Of a DNA stretch of 64,000 nucleotides, positions 56,861-64,000 are shown piece by piece (within the stretch, counting starts at the first letter, position 1; every line of letters begins with the position of its first letter). The notes below the pieces were generated by a model. That model did no database searches. It was not told the origin of the DNA and was given only the letters and a program-made list of their open reading frames with translations. This DNA comes from Ustulina deusta (lineage: Eukaryota; Ascomycota; Sordariomycetes; Xylariales; Xylariaceae), in assembly GCA_023159155.1 (NCBI GenBank), contig JAJNNX010000020.1, positions 310,001-374,000 on the forward strand. The letters are read 5' to 3'. The position numbers and the translations under genes are program-made.

Positions 56861-58805
56861 GTCGATCGGTAAAATTGATAAGCCTTTGTCCCACCATTGA
56901 GCTGCCGCACTCGTTATATATCCTCCCTTTCATTACACCGCATTCCCATCTTTGTATTATTCAAGACACAAGCCCTACGGGCTGACCGGTTGGCTATCAG
57001 CTTACGTTGGCGCATGTAATTTTATGGTACCATGAGATCATATGAAGCTGACCGTTGCTTTTGCGATCGCAATCCGCCAGTCATTTCTTTCCGTCTTCTC
57101 CCCCTGCCCCCGGCGCCATTGTAGTTCAGCTATATAGCGTACGCATTAGCATGTGGCTGATTTAGCATAATGATTGGCATGTGACTTATATCGCAGACTA
57201 GGTAGTCCAGCTGTAATCGGGCTGATCGAAGAGCCCTTGTCCCTAGGACCTCGAAGGCGGTGTGCGCCTCCAAACCTATGACGCTTTAGAGCTGACGTAC
57301 GTTGCTGAGAAGTGGCGCGCATGGATAGAATGCAGCCACACAAAAGCCAAAGGTGCTGATCAGTCTAAGCTAGTGAAATAGAAGTTCTCACCTCGGAATG
57401 GGAGTCTCAGCCCTAATGGAAGGGCTCCTGAGGATACAGACTTAGGACCACGTCATTGGCAGACAAGCTTGAAGCCTCCCGCTAATCTCGTATTGTGGGC
57501 AATCATGTGAGGAAATGGATTGTCACGGGCTCCCGGCTCTCCAATCGTCGCCTAGGCATGTTGTACCACTCCGAACTGATGCCCTCATATACTAGGTCCG
57601 AGAATGACATTGAATAGTAATGGCCAGGGATCGGCCTAGACTCCGCCGAAAGGTTTCTGCGGGTGTCATATCCCCATAGTCAAGCTAGCGGCGGCGTTGA
57701 CTTGAGGTTTCGTCAACCTGCAGGCGACGTAGCAACGGCAGTTGCCCCGAACCGTATTTACGCCATGTCTCAGCTCTGCCCAACGTCGTATGGTATGTAT
57801 AATTACTAAGGAACCATATTCTGCAGTCAGTTATCACACCGCCAAGACCTAATATTGCTTCGAGTTGGAATGGCAGCCGGTCTCGCCGTAGCCGATACTA
57901 TATCATAGGTAGAAGATTATCGTGCGGTTTTCATGCAGTGCCCTTGGGAATTCTAGCGCTGAAAGGTAGGAATCTACCTAGGGTATGCCACTGTATCGGA
58001 TTAAACACTTCAGCGATCTCGCTACGTATTGCTCAGAAGATCTGTTGTATTATTGTTTTAGGTCTGTTGGTATGGTCTATTGGCACCCTTATACATATAT
58101 ACCTCATACAAATTAGGTATAGATCTACAGGTAATTCCACCATATAACGTTCTATTAGCTAGCATACCCACCCCTGTAGGGGCACTTCTTACTAGCCACT
58201 CAATAGCTCTTATAGCTAAGTACCTAGCCCACCACTAAATCCAACACACTGCTACGCTGCAAAATTTGCCGGCCGCCAACTACCTAGACCTATGCTGAAG
58301 TAGGGTTGTTCAGCTTCAGTGGAGAGAAGGCATGAATACAGTATTAAAGAACAACGATGTAATGTTATCTACTGTAGTTCCGGAAGACAGGGGTGCTTTA
58401 TTCAGCATTCCATTTCCTACTTATGAGCGGTGTGAAACAGGAGGTTAACATTGATAAGTACTAAGTAGATACCTAAGTGATGGAGTCAACACCTACCTAA
58501 CCTAAGTACTCACCTAGGTACATATATGTAGGTAGTTATATCCCTGCCACGCCACACCAGCTCAGTAAAATGATATTAACATGCCGTATCTTGCTTTCTC
58601 CAACCCTCTAACCACATTGCCACTTGCCGCTGTACTTTCCGTGCTTTATTGTAACTTAACATCTACACTACCGGCAAACCTTCTAAAACAACATCCTCAA
58701 TTCATGCAATTCATCATCAGAGGGACGGCTAAGCAATATCTAAGCTGCCTACTTAGTCACCCACTGCCTGGGCTAGTCTACCAAAGCAACAAAATAGCAA
58801 CTTTC
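56861..58805. other. Spacer between FAD oxidase and acyltransferase
   Basis: About 1.9 kb of normal composition holding the oxidase promoter (right of 56860; TTATATATCC on the minus strand near 56920). The ORFs at 57146-57343, 57938-58147 and 58581-58958 have no domain; the last is antisense to the acyltransferase's final exon. Confidence 0.35.
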
Positions 58806-60751
58806 CTACAATTCATCATATGCCCGAAGCATCGGGTCACTAAGCAGTCGCTTCATTGCACCCTTTTCCAAAGCAAGGTTGACGTCAAAGTCGCCAGTCT
58901 CCGCGACATCCATGAGTTGCCTTCACCGTTGGAGTCAGTAAGCGCCTTTATCGATTAGTGACGGGAGTGTGAGGACTGCAATAAGGAGGGGAAAGGAAAT
59001 GCATCCCCAGACCGGGCATATAGTTGTCTTTAATTGAAAGACCATCATTACCGAAGATAAGCACTCACAGCAGTCCATCCATGAAGGGCATCTGAGCCTG
59101 CACATACCGAGCCCCTCCCGTGCCGCAGAGGTCTACTTCATAAGCACGCGATCGCGCCCAGGAAGTCACAAGGAGGTGTCGGGAGCCGAGGAAGCCTTGC
59201 CATATACGCTGAGGGCTAACTTCGTGGGCGGCATGATAGAGATAGTCTGATATTGCCTGGGGAGTAAACCGAGATAGCATCTGCCGAATAGCACCGGCGG
59301 CCGCACCAATCGTCGCGGTGGCTGCTTCGGCTCCTGTCCTAGTCGTGTAAGCGATCAAAAGAGGAGACCCGACAAAGCTGTTTGGTAGTGGCGGCGACAC
59401 CCGATTACGCAGGCCTAATGTCACATCCAGATAGACCTGCTCATGCAGATTTTCCAACTGGCGAGCGCGATTCACCAAGATCCACAGATGCGCGAGGAGA
59501 GCATCCTGTCGAGAGACCGTTTGGCCCCGTAGATCATCTGGTAAGGTTCCCATCGCGGCGATCTTCATTCTTTCGATCTCTGCTCTACTAAAGCGTATTT
59601 GCATATTGTCTATAGCGGCACTTAGATCCCAGGTAGTCCAAGGAGGGTTCGCTGAAGGGCTAAGCTGCGTCTGCGACAATTCTTCAGGGGGAGGCTTTGT
59701 CGCATCTGAGGACGCTGTAGCCCAAGACGGATATCCCGGGGCATCTGTTGCCCACCAATCGAAGCGATGCATCGGTAAGCTACGAGCTCTTAGCATCCTC
59801 TCGACATCTGGCTCAGGAACTTGAGGGTTGAGATTGGCGTGTGCATCCAGCATTGCAGGATTAAACAACGCCCTCGACACCGTGTGCTTCCCCACTGTTG
59901 TTTCGGCATAATTGGCGCGGAATAGTCGTCGTGACCGCTCTGCCCAAGACTGGATGAAATGGAGTAAACATGTCGCATCGGAAAGGCAATGTGTTATGTT
60001 GATGCTTACAGCAAAGCCACCGCACTACAACTAATCAGCGATACCACTCAGAAGTCAAGTCTCAAACCGCCCCGAAAGGAGACAGGTGTGGCTTCTTTAA
60101 TACCAAATTAGAAGTTTAAGAACTGCTCACTTTGAATGCGGTGAGCTGGGCAGCTGCCGCCGGAAGGCCCATATACTTGGCGAGATTTGAGAATGCAAGA
60201 GTAGTGTCTGGGAGAAAATCGCTTTGGTGAAGGGTTGAAACATCCCATATCTGCTTTGACGTAGAGCGCTCTAGTGCGCTAGGAACAATTGCGTTGAGTT
60301 CTCTACCGTCTTCTACGATTACCAACTCCACGCCTGGATCACCCGAAGAGCCATAAGTTGCTATAGGCCTGCCAACATAGCGGGGGTTGCTGGAGCCTTC
60401 GACATCTTGCTTCGTTGCCCATCGAAGCTGCCCTGCATAATGAGGGTAGTCGTTAAGCGTCTCTGACAGTGCTAGGGTGTCAAATCAGTACTCTGTTTGC
60501 AACATTCTGTATGGCCTTGGCAGTGGACCATCGAGCAGGGACGACAAACCCGACTCAAGACGCTCGAAAACAACGGGGTCATTTGCGTTAGTCCCGTCCG
60601 TCCTGTCGTAGAACCAGATAGCACCACAGTTAGAGAACCGTGCGACTGACGCATCCAATATAGACAATTGAGTAGCGGTGATAGTCTGCGGTCGATCAAT
60701 GGGAAAGACTCGTTTGATAATCCGCACACGACGCTCGTTTGGAGCATCCAT
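58806..60751 (-). CDS. HXXXD-motif acyltransferase (transferase family, trichothecene acetyltransferase-like)
   Basis: Minus-strand gene of 537 residues in four exons with matching phases: 60751-60550, 60471-60131, 60024-59069 and 58920-58806. The introns are 78, 106 and 148 bases (GTTTGT...CCCTAG, GTGAGC...TTGTAG, GTGAGT...GTGAAG; last branch TTACTGAC). Landmarks: LSILDASVARFSNCGAIWFY near 30-50; YPHYAGQL near 75; the catalytic HCLSD at 193-197 in SINITHCLSDATCLLHFIQ; GLRNRVSPPLPNSFVG mid-protein; SWARSRAYEVDLCGTGGARY, the counterpart of DFGWG; and a C-terminal MKRLLSDPMLRAYDEL. These enzymes move acyl groups from CoA to a hydroxyl or amine of small metabolites. The start at 60751 (MDAPNERR, context GACATGG) is preferred; an in-frame ATG at 60787 would add 12 residues. 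No stops or RIP codons. Its promoter is cut short by a retrotransposon LTR at 60926. Confidence 0.88.
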
Positions 60752-60925
60752 GTCGCCAAGACACCAGTCCATACATGTAACGTACATGTATCGTCAATGA
60801 ATGGCCTCTGCTGTTCTCTAGAGTCGAAACAGGTCGGAATATTCAAACAAAACCATGGTTGTTGTTGCAGCCATAAAAGAAAAAAACGACCGGTTTGAGT
60901 ATAAACATATCGTGGCAGAAAAAAG

Positions 60926-61075
60926 TGTTAGAATGTAGAGATTAAATACACTCTATCCTCTGACTATATATATCACTAGATTCCCCCGGACCTTTAGTCC
61001 TTAATTCTTCCTTTTAATCATTCTAAATATATAAAACATTCTGCTTACTTATATATATATTTATTTATTTTAATA
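60926..61075 (+). repeat. 5' LTR of copia copy 2
   Basis: TGTTAGAATGTAGAGATTA at the start, the shared core CTAGATTCCCCCGGACCT in the middle, and TTATTTTAATA at the end. It aligns over its full 150 bases with the reverse complement of the copy 1 LTRs. Confidence 0.92.
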
Positions 61076-64000
61076 GGTTATAAACCTAGAACAGCTTATT
61101 TATATTATTTTTAATATAAATGCTACTTAATAATTTTGCTTGATTTAAACGCTAGCGAACCTATAACTTTTTATAAACGTTTTTCCGATTTTTTGCTACA
61201 ACAAAACTTTTTAAAATATTGTAATATTAAACAAAAATATTAATTTTAAACAAAAGCTAATTTATTTTACTTGTTTTATAAACGTTATATAATATATAAA
61301 TATTTTATTTAACTTGTATAATTTTTAATATAATAAACAAACAAAACTTTTTTTTTAAAACTAAAACAAACAAAAATTCTAATATTACTTATTTTTTTTA
61401 TTGTTTTTATAAACTAAAACTAACTTAAAATATTATAATATAATTTAATTATTAAATTTTTAGCTTTAATTATTTATTAAATATTTTAGCTATAAAACTT
61501 TATTAATGCTAAGCTTAGCAAAAAAAGTTTTTGCTATTAGCTATTTTATTTTTTAAATATTTTGAAATATTTAATTTTTTATTTTTAAACATTTATAATT
61601 TATTTATTTAAATAAAACTAAAAATATAATATTTTTAAATATTAAATAATATTTTTTTAAATTAAAAGTATTTTTTTGTTTTTTTATTTTTAGATTTTTT
61701 AATAAAAATAATTTTTTATATTTTATTATTAAATTAATTATTATTTTATTTAATTTATTTATAAATAAATCTAAAAATAAAATTTTTTTATTTAATAATA
61801 TTTTATTCTGCGATTTATTGCTAAATTTATAACTTATATTACTACTTTTTTTATTTTTTTATTTTTAATTTTAATACTACTTATATATATAGCAATACTT
61901 ATATTAGTTATTTTTATATAATTAATAATATTTATATTTATTTTTATATATTTAATAGTACTTAAACTAGCTAATTATATATTAATACTAGTATTTCTAT
62001 TTATTTTTTTAATATTTTTAATAATATATTTTTAAATATTGTTAAGCTTACTACTTATTATATAAAAATCTAAACAAAAAATTACTACTTTTATTTTTAA
62101 TTTTAATATTAAAGCTTTAGTTCTTAAAACTTATTTAAAAATAGCTTAGCAAAATAATTATAATAAACAAAATTAAATTAAGAAGTTTAAAATTTATTTT
62201 TATAATAAATTTTTTTATAAATTATAATAAATTTATTAAAAAAATATTTAAATATTTATTAATAATAAAATATAAATAATTTTTATTTAAAAAAACTTAA
62301 GTTTTAATCTGTATTTAATAAGCTAGTAAAAATATTACTATTTATTAAAAAAAAGTTAAAAACTAAAAAAATAAACAAAACAAAGCTTATATAGCAATTT
62401 AAAATTAGTTTAGACCTAATATTTAAATAATAATTAAATATACTAATATAATTTTTTATAATATTATTACTTTTATATAAACAAAAATTATTAAAAAATT
62501 TAAATTTTATAATAATATTATTTTTTAATTATTAATATATAAATAAAATAATATTATTTTAAAGTTTTATAAAAATAATATAATTAAACTAGCTTTAGAA
62601 CTTTAAACTATTTAAAATAAATTAATCAAATTAAATAATATTTGTATTATTATAAAACTAATTTTTATTAATAAATTTTTTAAATTTTTTAAATTTTTTT
62701 TTAATATATTTTTTATTATATTTTTTTAATATTATAATATTATACCTAAATAAAACAAAAATAATATAATTAAAAAAAAATTAATACTTTTAATAAAACT
62801 ATTATAATTATTAAGCAAAAATAATAAAATTAAAAACTAAAAAAAATTAATATAAACTTATTAGTTTTTAGCAAAAAGCTTAAATATACTTATTATAAAA
62901 GGATTTATTTTTTATAAAAATATTTTATTAAGTTTTTTTAGTTAGCTTTTAAAAAATAGCAAAAAAAAAAAAATTAATAATAAATAAAAATACAAAAAAA
63001 GCAAAAATAATAATAATAATAACTCTATTAGTTATAATTTTTTTTTTATTACTAATAGTTTTAAATTTTTAAATTTTATTTTTGTTAATTTTAGCTTTAC
63101 TATTAATATAGCTCTAACTATAATCCTAAAACTAAGTTTTTTTACTAAAATGTTTAGTATTAATATAAATACTATTATTATTTTTTAACTAAAACTATAC
63201 TAACTACTATTTTTAATATATTTAAACTATTTTATAACATTTTAAAAAAATCTTATATAGCTAATATTTTTTAAAAGTTTAGTTTTATTAATTTTAGCAA
63301 TATAATAAGCAGCTTTTTTATTAAAAAACTAAAATTTATTATTGCTTTAAATATAGGTTATAATTAATATTTCTTTTGTAACTATAATAGCTTTTTTAAT
63401 ATAAAAAAATATACTAGTTTAAAAACATTAAAAATAAAAAAAAAAGTAGTAGTACTTAAAAAAATAAAAAACTATATAGTTATTTTAATAATAAATAGCT
63501 AAAAAAAGCAAACAATTTTTTATAACGCTATTTATTCCCTTAAAAACGGAGTAAATCTAATCTTTATTTTTTAACTTTTTAAAAAAAAAGCTAAATTTCT
63601 TTTTTGCTATAATAAAGCTTTTAGCGCTAAAAAAAAAACTGCTTTATAATAGCTAGAACTATTAATAGCTTATATTTAGTTAATATTCCTAATAATAATA
63701 CTAATATTATAGCCCTAAATATTAACTTTTATACTTATTTTTTATTTAACCTTAAAATATAAATCTAGTACAAATAACTAAAATATTTAAGCAACTAAAA
63801 CCTAAAAAACCTAATAAATTATTTAACTAGAATATTTCCTATTTAAAAATATTACTTTTATAAAACCTATATTAAAAAATAAATAAAAAAACCCCCCTAT
63901 ACAAAATCCTTATAAAAAAAAACACAAAAACTAAAATTATTATATATAAATTTTATAAGTATACTAACTAAAACAAACCAAGTTATAAAACATAATAGGT
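60926..64000 (+). mobile_element. RIP-destroyed copia-type LTR retrotransposon, copy 2, right part beyond window
   Basis: Begins with a 150-base LTR (60926-61075) identical in layout to the copy 1 LTRs, followed by the primer site GGTTATAAACCTAGAACAGC and about 2.9 kb of A/T-saturated interior. The interior is collinear with the reverse complement of copy 1: sequence near 61120-61160 matches 11030-11090, the segment near 63540-63560 matches 8600-8620, and the last bases, near 63980, match about 8160-8175. Orientation is opposite to copy 1. The other LTR and target duplication lie outside the window; the five bases before it are AAAAG. Confidence 0.88.

Noticed and set aside
58581..58958. 125-codon plus-strand ORF
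   Set aside because: Antisense to the last exon of the acyltransferase, whose splice phases and C-terminal motif fit the family.

Overview
The window looks like an accessory, transposon-rich part of the nuclear genome of a filamentous ascomycete (Pezizomycotina). Evidence: short GT-AG introns of about 50-150 bases with CTRAC-like branch sites; gene families typical of these fungi (HET, PNP_UDP, DUF4470/MYND, DUF7053, TPR-CHAT, NB-ARC-TPR, 3CxxC zinc finger); and alternation of normal-composition islands with extremely AT-rich blocks. The damage in the AT-rich blocks looks like RIP (repeat-induced point mutation, C-to-T on either strand): in-frame stops sit where Gln (CAA/CAG to TAA/TAG) or Trp (TGG to TAG/TAA) is expected, Asp turns to Asn and Cys to Tyr. 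The species cannot be named from the sequence alone.

Layout, left to right. (1) 1-3447: a minus-strand PNP/UDP-phosphorylase-domain gene running off the left edge, divergent from an intact HET-domain gene. (2) 3840-11258: a complete RIP-destroyed copia-type LTR retrotransposon on the minus strand, with 150-base LTRs, a 5-base target duplication and a decayed initiator-tRNA primer site. (3) 11264-16193: degenerate DNA with no gene I can name. (4) 16194-26782: two copies of a 450-base repeat, a RIP-damaged MYND/DUF4470 gene, a RIP-damaged P-loop ATPase gene, and a second DUF4470/MYND gene with the domains in the opposite order. (5) 27414-29920: a CCCH plus RING-IBR-RING (RBR) ubiquitin-ligase-like gene broken by three one-base frameshifts and lacking its first RING cysteine. 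(6) 30900-46200: three strongly RIP-mutated gene relics that are recognisable only by translating through stops: a 3CxxC zinc-finger gene, an NB-ARC/kinesin-light-chain-TPR (NLR-like) gene, and a TPR-CHAT (caspase-fold) gene with thirteen 135-base repeats. (7) 47574-47955: a clean solo LTR with a perfect 5-base target duplication. (8) 50100-60751: a healthier gene island with a small Cys-containing protein, a conserved DUF7053 gene, a bicovalent-type FAD oxidase and an HXXXD acyltransferase. (9) 60926-64000: the left part of a second copy of the same copia element, in the opposite orientation, inserted 175 bases from the acyltransferase start codon.

Many of the genes and relics (HET, PNP_UDP, NB-ARC-TPR, TPR-CHAT) belong to families tied to fungal allorecognition, programmed cell death or NLR-type immunity. 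The window reads as an immune/incompatibility gene island, partly alive (HET, PNP) and partly a RIP graveyard (NLR, CHAT, 3CxxC, DUF4470/MYND). RIP acts on duplicated DNA, so each killed gene implies that a second copy existed elsewhere in the genome. All functional statements are family-level inference. The sequence-level facts (LTRs, TSDs, repeat periods, splice phases, stops) were read directly.
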